A stretch of 44,865 nucleotides of DNA, taken from contig NZ_JAEKEG010000037.1 of the NCBI RefSeq assembly GCF_016651255.1, positions 1 to 44,865 on the forward strand, given 5' to 3'. The position numbers and the translations under genes were made by a program. This stretch comes from Pseudomonas sp. TH10. GTDB lineage: Bacteria; Pseudomonadota; Gammaproteobacteria; Pseudomonadales; Pseudomonadaceae. Shown one piece after another: positions 34,253-42,420 of this stretch. Numbering within the stretch: position 1 is the first letter of the stretch; each line of letters begins with the position of its first letter. The notes beneath the pieces are model-generated. The model was given only the letters and a program-made list of their open reading frames with translations. It was not told the origin of the DNA and searched no databases.

Positions 34253-34618
34253 ATGGGCAAGCGTCATCCCAACCTTCCCGCCTGGCAATGGCGGGAGTAC
34301 CCCAACAATCATCAGCACCCGACCAATCTGGTGTTGCACTTGCTTGCGGTACCGCTGTTTATCCTGGCGTTCCTGCTGATCGTGACGGGTGTGTTCGGCT
34401 TGAGCTTCGTCAACTTTGCCATCGGCATCGTCGGGCTGCTCGCCGCCCTGGGCTTGCAGCGCCATGGGCATACCCTGGAAAAACAGGCATCCGAACCCTT
34501 CAGCGGTCGCAAGGACGCCGTGTCGCGCCTGCTGGTCGAGCAGTTCGTGACCTTTCCGCGGTTCCTGCTCAGCGGCGGTTGGTGGCGCGCCTGGCGTGAG
34601 CGCCACCGCCGGCATTGA
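34253..34618 (+). CDS. Mpo1-like membrane protein (DUF962)
   Basis: A 121-residue protein. The N-terminal WQWREYPNNHQHPTNLVLHL carries the clustered His residues typical of the Mpo1/DUF962 family, followed by two hydrophobic helices and a basic C-terminus with further His residues. Yeast Mpo1 is an iron-dependent dioxygenase that shortens 2-hydroxy fatty acids by alpha-oxidation. The bacterial role is inferred only from family. It ends directly against the convergent thioesterase gene. Confidence 0.82.
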   Translation: MGKRHPNLPAWQWREYPNNHQHPTNLVLHLLAVPLFILAFLLIVTGVFGLSFVNFAIGIVGLLAALGLQRHGHTLEKQASEPFSGRKDAVSRLLVEQFVTFPRFLLSGGWWRAWRERHRRH

Positions 34619-35416
34619 TCAGGCGAAAATAGTCACGGTCTGGCGGCTCATGGCGATCAATTGACCGTCGTGGCTCCACAGCTTGGCAGCCGCATGCCCG
34701 TAGCCATCCGCCGCGTATTCGATTTCAACCAGGTATTTGCACCAGTCCAGCGTGCTCACCTCCAGCAGCGGCTGAACGAATTCGATGGTCCAGGTCAGCG
34801 TGCTGCCCATGGCCGGTTTCTTCAGATGCGGCAACAAGGCAGGAGGCCAGGCATCGACCAGCGCCAGGATGTGCGACTCGGTGACCGGCTCTTCCTTGAC
34901 GTCCCCGCGCAAGCGCACCCATCCCCCATTTGACGCGAAGTATTGCCGGTGAACGGCAGCCCGCCGACGCTCCAGCGCATGGCCAGGTGGCGCATGAATT
35001 CCGGCGTGATGCCCTTGATATAGGGCAATTCCTGGCATTCTTTCCCAATGTTTCATTTCCGGCGCCGGTTGTGCGCTCACCGCCACCTCCGACGGACGCG
35101 ATCCGCCGAAGCTGCCTTGCACCAAGGTCACCACCTGGCCTTTTTGCATCGCCCGGCCCAACACCTGGCTGACGGCTTTACCTTCACGCAGCACATCCAC
35201 TTCGAAACTGACCGGTACATCCGGCTCGACCGGCCCGACAAAGGTGATCGCCAGCGAGCGTACGGGACGATCTGCCGGCACCTGGGCACGCATAGCTTCG
35301 TACTGCAAAGCGGCCACCAGACCACCAAAACTGGCCCGGCCCTGGGCCCATTCGGCTGGAATACTCAGTTCCAGCGGTTGGCTGCGAACAGCGTCAAGCA
35401 GATCGGAGAAGCGCAT
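34619..35416 (-). CDS. Acyl-CoA thioesterase (double hotdog), internal segment scrambled by two opposite indels
   Basis: A 265-residue TesB-like thioesterase. The ends are well conserved (IPAEWAQGRASFGGLVAAL; GGWVRLRGDVKEEPVTES; GSTLTWTIEFVQPL). Between about residues 127 and 163 the reading is nonsense, whereas the neighbouring frame gives LPYIKGITPEFMRHLAMRWS and GNTSRQMG, as expected. An extra T around 35038-35039 and a missing C in the run 34923-34927 explain this. With both corrected the gene is normal. It hydrolyses acyl-CoA to free acid and CoA. Confidence 0.87.
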   Translation of the reverse strand: MRFSDLLDAVRSQPLELSIPAEWAQGRASFGGLVAALQYEAMRAQVPADRPVRSLAITFVGPVEPDVPVSFEVDVLREGKAVSQVLGRAMQKGQVVTLVQGSFGGSRPSEVAVSAQPAPEMKHWERMPGIALYQGHHAGIHAPPGHALERRRAAVHRQYFASNGGWVRLRGDVKEEPVTESHILALVDAWPPALLPHLKKPAMGSTLTWTIEFVQPLLEVSTLDWCKYLVEIEYAADGYGHAAAKLWSHDGQLIAMSRQTVTIFA

Positions 35417-35529
35417 GAAAACCTCGGAGCAGATGGGGATGCAGGGATGTTAACCAGACGCGGGAGGCGATACAGGGCTTATTCCGGACAAATCCACCGA
35501 CAGATAGGCCGAGACGCACGCATATCCCG

Positions 35530-35642
35530 CAGGAGCTGCCGCCCGCAGGCTGCGATCATCTGATCTTGGGCGACAGCGATGACGCCAAAGATCAACGTCA
35601 AAGATCAACGTCAAAAGATCGCAGCCTGCGGCAGCTCCTACG
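35530..35642. repeat. REP pair with a short tandem duplication
   Basis: AGGAGCTGCCGCCCGCAGGC and GCAGCCTGCGGCAGCTCCTA are inverted arms; between them AAAGATCAACGTC is repeated directly. Confidence 0.85.
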
Positions 35643-35698
35643 AGGGGTGGTGGGATGCCGAGTCAGAAGGTCGCAGCTTGCGGTAGCGATGCCGGTTG

Positions 35699-36466
35699 TC
35701 AGGACTTGAAGCAGTCCCCACTGAGCTTGTCCAGCACCCGGTCGGCGCGGCTTTCGGCCTTGGCCATGGTGGTTTGCCAGGTGCTGATGCAGGGTTGCAG
35801 ATCGGCCTCGTGCTCGGCGCGCGCCAGCCACTGCCAGCAATCGTGCCAGTCACCCAGGGCCGCTTGCGCAGCTTTCAGGCGCGGCAGTGCGGCCTTGGGC
35901 AAGCGGTCCAGTTCGGGATAGGCCTCGATGCCATAGCGCACACGCTTGATCAGCAAGCGCAGGCGATGACGGTCGTGGGCGGGATCGTGCAACGCCTGGT
36001 CGAGTTTCTTCCATTGTTTGCCGAGACGTTTTTCGATGCGTTTGCCCAAGCCATTGAGCAATCCCTGGCGCTGCGAGGCGCGCAGAAAACGTGGAAAAGC
36101 GTCGAGAATCATCAGCAGCGAAGCCACTTCGGCACTCGCTGCCAGCGCCGGATAGGCCTCGGCCATCTGCGCCATACGCCGTTGCGCGGCTTGCGGCTGT
36201 TGGTGTTCGAGCAAATACGCCGCGAGCACTTCGCGATCGCGCCACGGCGTGGTCAACTGACCGACCGCCGACGCCGCCTCTTCCAGTTGCTCGACACCGG
36301 GCAAGCCGCGCAACGGCCGCAGCAGACTGCGCAAGCGCCGCACCGTGGTACGCAAATCGTGCAGCGCCTCAGGGTCGGTGCGCGCCGTCAACCGCGCCTG
36401 ACAGGCCAGCAGGCGCACTTCAATGCTCAGAACATGAGCCACCAAGCGGTCAACCAACGCAGACAT
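35699..36466 (-). CDS. CHAD-domain protein
   Basis: A 255-residue alpha-helical protein from ATG 36466 with AGGAG seven bases upstream. It shows the CHAD pattern of conserved His and basic residues in helices: ALHDLRTTVRRLRSLLRPLR near the N-terminus and RHRLRLLIKRVRYGIEAYPE and LGDWHDCWQW further on. CHAD domains bind polyphosphate through their basic surface. Usual CYTH partner is not in the window. Role probably in polyphosphate or phosphate metabolism (inference). Confidence 0.9.
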   Translation of the reverse strand: MSALVDRLVAHVLSIEVRLLACQARLTARTDPEALHDLRTTVRRLRSLLRPLRGLPGVEQLEEAASAVGQLTTPWRDREVLAAYLLEHQQPQAAQRRMAQMAEAYPALAASAEVASLLMILDAFPRFLRASQRQGLLNGLGKRIEKRLGKQWKKLDQALHDPAHDRHRLRLLIKRVRYGIEAYPELDRLPKAALPRLKAAQAALGDWHDCWQWLARAEHEADLQPCISTWQTTMAKAESRADRVLDKLSGDCFKS

Positions 36467-36511
36467 CACTCGCTCCTTTTTTCCAATGGCGCCTCAGCCT
36501 TGCATCATGCC

Positions 36512-36790
36512 TCAACGACCGGCGCGTGACTCACGAATGTAGAAGCGCGCTTTTTCGGCTTTCTTGGTGCAGCCTTCGAATGCCTCGAATTGCTGCTGGG
36601 TCTTCGCACCGGTCAGCAACGACAGCGCCTTGGAGTAGCTGACGGTGCCGGCAAACCCTTCCGCCTTGGCCAGGTCCAGCTCATGCCACGCCGCATCGAT
36701 GCCACTGCCGCAGCTATCACGATAAGCGGTTTTGCCAGCGCAACCAGCCAATGCCAGGGCCATCAACGGCACACAGATCCAGGCTTTCAT
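36512..36790 (-). CDS. Small lipoprotein, unknown function
   Basis: A 92-residue protein from ATG 36790 with GAGG upstream. The signal peptide carries a lipobox LAGC with Cys17, so it should be lipid-anchored. The mature part has two more Cys (DSCGSG, FEGCTK), possibly a disulfide, and a helical middle. It lies 45 bp upstream of the CHAD gene on the same strand. Family not recognised. Confidence 0.82.
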   Translation of the reverse strand: MKAWICVPLMALALAGCAGKTAYRDSCGSGIDAAWHELDLAKAEGFAGTVSYSKALSLLTGAKTQQQFEAFEGCTKKAEKARFYIRESRAGR

Positions 36791-37012
36791 CACTCACACC
36801 TCAAAATTAGGTTAACAGTCGTGCAGGTAAGACGGTCTGGCGCTTGAAAAGTGCCTTGAGCGCCTTGCTGAAACTGTCGCGCTGAGCAAGATACCCTTGC
36901 GCCGCCACGGAGTGTCGAAAAAACGACGTCTTCGCCTGCCTGAACGACCTTGGCGATTGAAGCGCGCCCCTCGTTGGGTGCATTGTTGAACCTTGTCAGA
37001 CGAGGGCGATTC

Positions 37013-38059
37013 ATGAAAAAGCGTGTCGCACTGGTACTGGGATCAGGTGGCGCCCGGGGTTATGCCCATATCGGCGTCATCGAGGAGATCGAACGGCGAG
37101 GCTACGACATCGCCTGCATTGCCGGTTGTTCGATGGGCGCGGTGGTCGGCGGGATCTATGCCGCGGGCAAACTCGATGAATACCGCCACTGGATCGAAAG
37201 TCTCGATTACCTCGACGTATTGCGGCTGGTGGACGTGAGTTTTCGCCTGGGTGCCATTCGTGGCGAAAAGGTCTTCGGGCAGATTCGCAAGATCGTCGGC
37301 GAGATCAACATCGAAGACTTGCGCATTCCCTACACGGCGGTGGCCACCGACCTGACCAACCAGCAGGAAATCTGGTTCCAGGAAGGCTGCCTGCACCAGG
37401 CCATGCGCGCCTCGGCGGCGATCCCCAGCCTGTTCACCCCGGTGATGCAAGGCAATCGCATGCTGGTCGACGGCGGGATACTCAACCCCCTGCCGATCGT
37501 GCCGGTGGTCTCGAGCCATTGCGACCTGATCATCGCGGTCAATCTCAACTCCACCAACCAGCGGCATTATCAGCTGCCGGTGATCCCGCGCCCGCCTGCG
37601 TTCAAAAGTCGCTTCGACAGCCTGATCAATTCGCTGGGGTCGAAGTTACCGTTCCGACGCACGCAGGCCGAGCAATTGCTGGCGCTGGAGAAAGAAGCAC
37701 TGAGGGCGCAAGGGGCGGATATCAATCCGTGGCTTGAAGGCGCCGAGCCTGAAGCCCAGCAACCCGCCGCCGCGCCCGAGCGCGAAGGCGCGCCGAAATC
37801 CGCTACGGGCTCGTTCATCATCGATAACGTCGGGCCAGCGTCGTTGCTGGATTTGATCAACCAGAGTTTCGAGGTGATGCAGACCTCGTTGGCGCAGTAC
37901 AAGATCGCCGGGTATCCGCCGGATATCCTGATCAACGTGCCGAAGCGGGTGTGCCGGTTCTTCGAGTTCTACAAGGCGCCGGAATTGATCGCGCTGGGGC
38001 GGGAAATTGCGCGCGATACGCTGGATCGGTATGAGGAGGAACAGGGTCGCAGTCCCTGA
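37013..38059 (+). CDS. Patatin-like phospholipase
   Basis: A 348-residue protein with GAGGG before ATG 37013. The oxyanion motif GSGGARGYAH, nucleophile Ser40 in GCSMG and the dyad Asp153 in VDGGILNPLP are present, so the enzyme should be active. It resembles RssA/YlbK-type patatins. A Pro/Ala-rich stretch (about residues 245-265) and a helical C-terminal tail follow the catalytic domain. There is no signal peptide, so it probably acts on inner-membrane lipids or acyl esters from the cytoplasm. Confidence 0.92.
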   Translation: MKKRVALVLGSGGARGYAHIGVIEEIERRGYDIACIAGCSMGAVVGGIYAAGKLDEYRHWIESLDYLDVLRLVDVSFRLGAIRGEKVFGQIRKIVGEINIEDLRIPYTAVATDLTNQQEIWFQEGCLHQAMRASAAIPSLFTPVMQGNRMLVDGGILNPLPIVPVVSSHCDLIIAVNLNSTNQRHYQLPVIPRPPAFKSRFDSLINSLGSKLPFRRTQAEQLLALEKEALRAQGADINPWLEGAEPEAQQPAAAPEREGAPKSATGSFIIDNVGPASLLDLINQSFEVMQTSLAQYKIAGYPPDILINVPKRVCRFFEFYKAPELIALGREIARDTLDRYEEEQGRSP

Positions 38060-38083
38060 AGACTTGTGCAGGATTCCAGGGCC

Positions 38084-38179
38084 TCATCGCGGGCAAGCCC
38101 GGCTCCCACAGGTTATGAGTTGATACACAATTTTTGTGAACAACCTCGAACCTGTGGGAGCCAGGCTTGCCCGCGATGG
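38084..38179. repeat. REP pair (inverted)
   Basis: ATCGCGGGCAAGCCCGGCTC and GAGCCAGGCTTGCCCGCGAT form the arms between the convergent patatin and kdpE genes. Confidence 0.9.
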
Positions 38180-38202
38180 GGCCAGGACATTCAATACGAA
38201 TG

Positions 38203-38901
38203 TTAAAGGCTGTCCCCACCCAGCAACCGATAGCCGACTCCCGCCTCCGTCACGATAAACCGTGGCCGCGTCGGGTCATCCGCCAGCTTCTGACGCAAGT
38301 GCCCGACGACAATCCGCAAGTAATGGCTGTCCTCGGTGTGCGTCGGCCCCCAGATGTCCTTGAGCAGTTGTTGTTGGGTGATCACCCGTCCAGGATGGCG
38401 CGCCAACTGCGCCAGCACCGCGTACTCCTTGCGGGTCAGCGCCACCTCGACGCCGTCGAGCAATACCCGCCGATAGGCCAGATCGACCGTCAATGGGCCG
38501 AAACTCAACGCCGCCTGCTGCGCTTCACCCGCTGGCGCCTGGCGCAACAGCGCGCGCACCCGCGCAAGAAATTCCTGAATGCCGAACGGCTTGGTCACGT
38601 AGTCATTGGCGCCGCCATCCAGCGCTTCAACCTTTTGCCCTTCGCTGGCGCGCACCGACAGCACCAGCACTGGCGCCGTGGCCCATTCGCGAAACTCGCG
38701 CAGCACCTGCTGGCCGTCCATGTCCGGCAGGCCGAGGTCAAGCACCAGCAAGTCGGGTTTGTTCAGCGCCGCCTGCGCCAGACCTTCGGCGCCGGTGCCG
38801 GCCTCGAGCACTTTATAGCCCTGTGAAGCGAGGCTGATGCGCAGGAACTTGCGGATCTGCGGTTCGTCGTCGATGACCAAAATGGTCGCGGTCTGGCTCA
38901 T
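38203..38901 (-). CDS. kdpE: Response regulator KdpE
   Basis: A 232-residue OmpR/PhoB-type response regulator from ATG 38901 (MSQTATILVIDDEP); a start 18 bases earlier is possible. The phospho-acceptor Asp is in LLVLDLGLPDMDG, with DDE near residue 12 and Lys in VTKPFG. The C-terminal winged helix has RKEYAVLAQLARHPGRVITQ. It is phosphorylated by KdpD, encoded 36 bp upstream, and activates the kdp operon under potassium limitation or osmotic stress. Confidence 0.95.
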   Translation of the reverse strand: MSQTATILVIDDEPQIRKFLRISLASQGYKVLEAGTGAEGLAQAALNKPDLLVLDLGLPDMDGQQVLREFREWATAPVLVLSVRASEGQKVEALDGGANDYVTKPFGIQEFLARVRALLRQAPAGEAQQAALSFGPLTVDLAYRRVLLDGVEVALTRKEYAVLAQLARHPGRVITQQQLLKDIWGPTHTEDSHYLRIVVGHLRQKLADDPTRPRFIVTEAGVGYRLLGGDSL

Positions 38902-38937
38902 GAATTCTGATCGCGGCATAGAGAGATCCAAAGGGTA

Positions 38938-41589
38938 TCAGGCTTCACTTTCAACGTCCGGCTGTTCTTGCAGTGGCAGATGCAGGGTGATGCAGGTGCC
39001 CCGGCCCTCGATCCCGTCCGCGACACTGATCCGCCCGCCATGAGCGCCCACCATCCCCTGACAAATCGCCAAACCGAGGCCTGTGCCCTGGCCACCACGA
39101 TCACCGCGCGCGGCGGTGTAGAACATGTCGAAAATCTTCGCCCGCTCGTCTTCGGGAATGCCCGGACCTTCGTCGCTGACCGAGAAGAAAATCTCACTGT
39201 TGTCAGTCCCGGCGCGCAGTTGCAGGCGACCGTGAGCGGGTGAAAAACGTGCGGCGTTTTCCAGCACATTGACCAGCGCCTGTTCGATCAGCGCCGCATG
39301 AACGAACAGCAGCGGCAGCTCGGCCGGCACGTCGGTGCTGACCTGCAACGGCGCCAGCACCGCGCGCAGGCGATTGAGCGAACTGCCGACGATGTCGGCC
39401 GGCGAGACCCAATCACGCGCCAGTTTCAATGCACCGTGGCCGAGACGCGTCATGTCGAGCAGGTTCTGGATGTAGCGGTCGAGGCGTTCGGCTTCATCGC
39501 GGGTGCCTTCGAGCAGCTCGCGACGATCCTCCAGCGGGATCGCCTCGCCCAATGCAAGCAGGCTGTCGATGCTGCCGCGCATGGCGGTCAGCGGCGTGCG
39601 CAAATCGTGAGAGACCGAGGCCAGCAAGGCGCTGCGCAACTGTTCGGTTTCGCCGTGCAGACGCGCGGCCTCAAGATCATCCGCCAATTGCGCGCGCGCC
39701 AGGGCTTGCGCCAGTGGCTGGCTCAGCGCGGTGAGCAAGCGCCGACGCTGGCCGCTCAAGGTCTGGCCTTCTTTGGCGCAGACGCCAAGCAGCGCCAACG
39801 GCCCATCCTCGACCGACAACGGCCACCACCACCAGCGTCCCATCGGCAAAGTCCCGGTTCCCGCACCCGCCGGCTGATCGTGTTGCCAGGCCCAGTCGGC
39901 CGCTGCGCGCTCGGCTTCGGTGAAGGTCAACGGGCCACCGGTTTCAACTTTCCAGCCCGCCTGCCCGTCGCGATTGAGCAGGCACAGTTGTACGTCGCTC
40001 CAGCCATTGAGGTGCTGCGCCGCCGCGCTGACTACCGCCTGGCGATCAGTGGCAGCGGTGAGTTTGCGCGACAGGTCGAGCAGCTCGGTGGTTTCTTCCT
40101 GGGTGTCGCGCAACGCCTGCAATTGCCGACGTTGACGCGCCGCGAGGTTGCCGGTGAGCGCTGCCATCAACAGGAAAAACAGCAGCGTCAGCACGTCTTC
40201 TTCGCGCTGGATGCTGAAAGAAAAATTCGGTGGAATGAACAGAAAATCGTAAGTCAGAAACGACAGCGCCGCGCAGGCCAGCGCCGGGCCGAGGCTACTG
40301 CGCACGGCCACCAGCAGCACGGCCGCGAGGAACACCAGGGAGATGTTGGGCAGCGGCAACACACTGGCTACGGCCCAGGCCAAGGCAGTGGCGAGCACGG
40401 TCGCGACCAGCGCCAGCGCATAGTCGAACCACACCAGTGGCTGGGTCGAACGCGGGCGTGGCGAATGTTGCGCGTGATCGCTGTCGAGGACGTTGATTTC
40501 CAGGCCATGGGCCTGACGCAACAAACGCGCCGCCAAGCCACCGCCGAACAGTCGACGGCGCAAACTCGGCCGGGACTGGCCGACCAACACCAGACTCGCA
40601 CGGCGTTCAGTCGCGTGTTGAATCAAGGTTTTCGCCACTTCACCGGCGCGCAGTAAAACCACTTCGCCGCCGAGGCGTTCGGCCAGTTGTTGCGCGCTTT
40701 GCAGGCGCAGGCGTGCCTGTTCGTCGCCCGCGCTGCCGTTGTCCACATGCACCAGGCTCCACGGCAGGTGGCGACGCTGGGCGACCCGGCTGGCATGCCG
40801 CACCAGGCGCTCGGCCTGCTCATCGCCATCGACCCCCACCAGCAACCGACCGCGCACAGCCGGCGCATCCTGGCCGAGTTGGCGATAGCCCTGGGCCAGG
40901 TCATTGTCGACTTGCGCGGCGGCAGTCTGCATGGCCAGTTCACGCAGGGCGGTGAGGTTGGTCTGGGTGAAGAATGCATCGATGGCCGCCCGTGCCTGCT
41001 CCGGCACATAGACTTTGCCGTCGCGCAGACGCTCGAGCAATTCCCGCGGCGGCAAGTCGATCAGCAGCAGTTCATAGGCTTCCTGCAGCACCCAGTCCGG
41101 CAACGTCTCGCGGACCTGCACGCCGGTGATGCCGCGCACCTGGTCATTGAGGCTTTCCAGATGCTGGACGTTAACCGTGGTGAACACGTCGATGCCGGCT
41201 GCGAGCAATTCCTGAATATCTTGCCAGCGTTTGGTGTGACGGCTGCCGGGGGCGTTGCTGTGGGCCAGTTCATCAACCAGCACCAGCTTCGGCTTTGCCG
41301 CAAGGATGCCATCGAGGTCCATTTCTTCGAGCATCACGCCACGGTATTCCGAGCGCACCAAGGGTTGCTGCGGCAGACCGCCGAGCAGTGCTTCAGTCTC
41401 GGCGCGGCCATGGGTCTCGACGACCCCGGCAATGACTTTCACGCCTTGGCGCAATTGGGTATGGGCGGCCTGAAGCATGGCGTAGGTCTTGCCGACACCG
41501 GGGGCGGCACCGAGGAAAACCTTCAGCCGGCCACGGCCATCGCGGGGCAGGTCTGCTAGCAGTGCGTCGGCGCGGCCGGAGTTGCTCAT
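38938..41589 (-). CDS. kdpD: Sensor histidine kinase KdpD
   Basis: An 883-residue inner-membrane sensor of full length. The N-terminal KdpD domain has Walker A GAAPGVGKTYAML near 27-39 and a universal-stress-protein domain follows (LLVGVDGDEQAERLVRH). Four membrane helices lie around 390-500, then a GAF-like region, a phospho-acceptor box SVSHDLRTPLTAM and an ATPase domain (NVLENAARFSP; SDEGPGIPEDE; GTGLGLAICQGMV). It senses potassium/turgor and controls KdpE phosphorylation. Confidence 0.96.
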   Translation of the reverse strand: MSNSGRADALLADLPRDGRGRLKVFLGAAPGVGKTYAMLQAAHTQLRQGVKVIAGVVETHGRAETEALLGGLPQQPLVRSEYRGVMLEEMDLDGILAAKPKLVLVDELAHSNAPGSRHTKRWQDIQELLAAGIDVFTTVNVQHLESLNDQVRGITGVQVRETLPDWVLQEAYELLLIDLPPRELLERLRDGKVYVPEQARAAIDAFFTQTNLTALRELAMQTAAAQVDNDLAQGYRQLGQDAPAVRGRLLVGVDGDEQAERLVRHASRVAQRRHLPWSLVHVDNGSAGDEQARLRLQSAQQLAERLGGEVVLLRAGEVAKTLIQHATERRASLVLVGQSRPSLRRRLFGGGLAARLLRQAHGLEINVLDSDHAQHSPRPRSTQPLVWFDYALALVATVLATALAWAVASVLPLPNISLVFLAAVLLVAVRSSLGPALACAALSFLTYDFLFIPPNFSFSIQREEDVLTLLFFLLMAALTGNLAARQRRQLQALRDTQEETTELLDLSRKLTAATDRQAVVSAAAQHLNGWSDVQLCLLNRDGQAGWKVETGGPLTFTEAERAAADWAWQHDQPAGAGTGTLPMGRWWWWPLSVEDGPLALLGVCAKEGQTLSGQRRRLLTALSQPLAQALARAQLADDLEAARLHGETEQLRSALLASVSHDLRTPLTAMRGSIDSLLALGEAIPLEDRRELLEGTRDEAERLDRYIQNLLDMTRLGHGALKLARDWVSPADIVGSSLNRLRAVLAPLQVSTDVPAELPLLFVHAALIEQALVNVLENAARFSPAHGRLQLRAGTDNSEIFFSVSDEGPGIPEDERAKIFDMFYTAARGDRGGQGTGLGLAICQGMVGAHGGRISVADGIEGRGTCITLHLPLQEQPDVESEA

Positions 41590-41629
41590 CTGTTATTGCC
41601 TTGTTCGACTTGGAATGGGGGTTGCCATG

Positions 41630-41711
41630 AAAAGATCGCAGCCTTCGGCAGCTCCTACGGTGTTGCCGTCACGATTCGTGTAGGAGCTGGCGCAGCCTGC
41701 GATCTTCTGAT
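41630..41711. repeat. REP pair between kdpD and kdpC
   Basis: AAAAGATCGCAGCCTTCGGC and its partner GCAGCCTGCGATCTTCTGAT are inverted arms of the GTAGGAGCTGCC type. The pair abuts the true kdpC stop codon at 41712. Confidence 0.87.
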
Positions 41712-42258
41712 CTACAGCTTTTCCAGCGCAATATTCAACGCCAACACATTCACCACCGGCGGGCCCCACCAGCGGTTGCTCGATATGCGCATTCATCAAT
41801 TGCTCAACCGTCGTCACCGGCAAGTTTCGCGCTGCCGCAACTCGCGCCAGTTGATAGGCAATTGCCGCAGGAGGCAAGTGCGGATCGAGGCCGCTGCCGG
41901 AAGTGGTCAGTTGCGCCAAGGGCACCGGTCCCTGGCCGGGCACCAGCAGTTTGTTGGCCTCGTCGACCACCCGGGTGGCGAGCGCCGGGTTGCTTGGCGC
42001 GAAGTTGCTGGCACCACTGGCAACCGTGGCAAAGGCACCGGCGGAAGGTCGTGGATGGAACCAGGCGTCACCGGTGAAATCCTGGGCGATCAGTGCAGAG
42101 CCACGCACCTTGCCACTGGCGTCCTGCACCAGGCTGCCGTTGGCCTGGCTGGGGAATGCGACCTGGGCCACACCGGTGACAACCAGGGGATAGGCAACGC
42201 CGGTGATCAGGGTCATGAGAACAAGCAGGCTCAAGGCCGGGCGGATCATTGTGGACAT
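41712..42258 (-). CDS. kdpC: Potassium-transporting ATPase subunit KdpC, one-base insertion near its end
   Basis: From ATG 42258 with GAGGAA upstream, an inner-membrane protein with one N-terminal helix ([20 protein letters not shown]) and the KdpC signatures [20 protein letters not shown] and [10 protein letters not shown]. The sequence then shifts frame at EQPLVGP; the other frame gives the usual ending [15 protein letters not shown] and TAG at 41712. Removing one G from GGG 41761-41763 restores 181 residues. KdpC is the small subunit that stabilises the KdpFABC complex. Confidence 0.93.
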
Positions 42259-42311
42259 TTCAGATTCCTCGAATTCCGGTAACAAATTCTGTGGTTCGTG
42301 AGCAAACTGCC

Positions 42312-42417
42312 CTTGTAGGGGCGAGCTTGCTCACGAAAAACTTGAGCTCAACGCGCTCATCCAGACAGAACGCGTCATCGTTAACTTCCATCGCCAGCAG
42401 GCTGGCTCCCACACAAG
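42312..42417. repeat. REP pair between kdpC and kdpB
   Basis: TTGTAGGGGCGAGCTTGCTC and CATCGCCAGCAGGCTGGCTC are degenerate inverted REP arms that fill most of the 162-bp gap inside the kdp operon. Confidence 0.8.
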
Positions 42418-42420
42418 CGG

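Noticed and set aside
35587..35616. Short tandem repeat of AAGATCAACGTC considered as a CRISPR-like or iteron array
   Set aside because: Only two copies, lying within a REP pair; no spacers or cas genes.
39298..40656. 452-residue plus-strand frame within kdpD
   Set aside because: Antisense shadow of a full-length, motif-complete kdpD.
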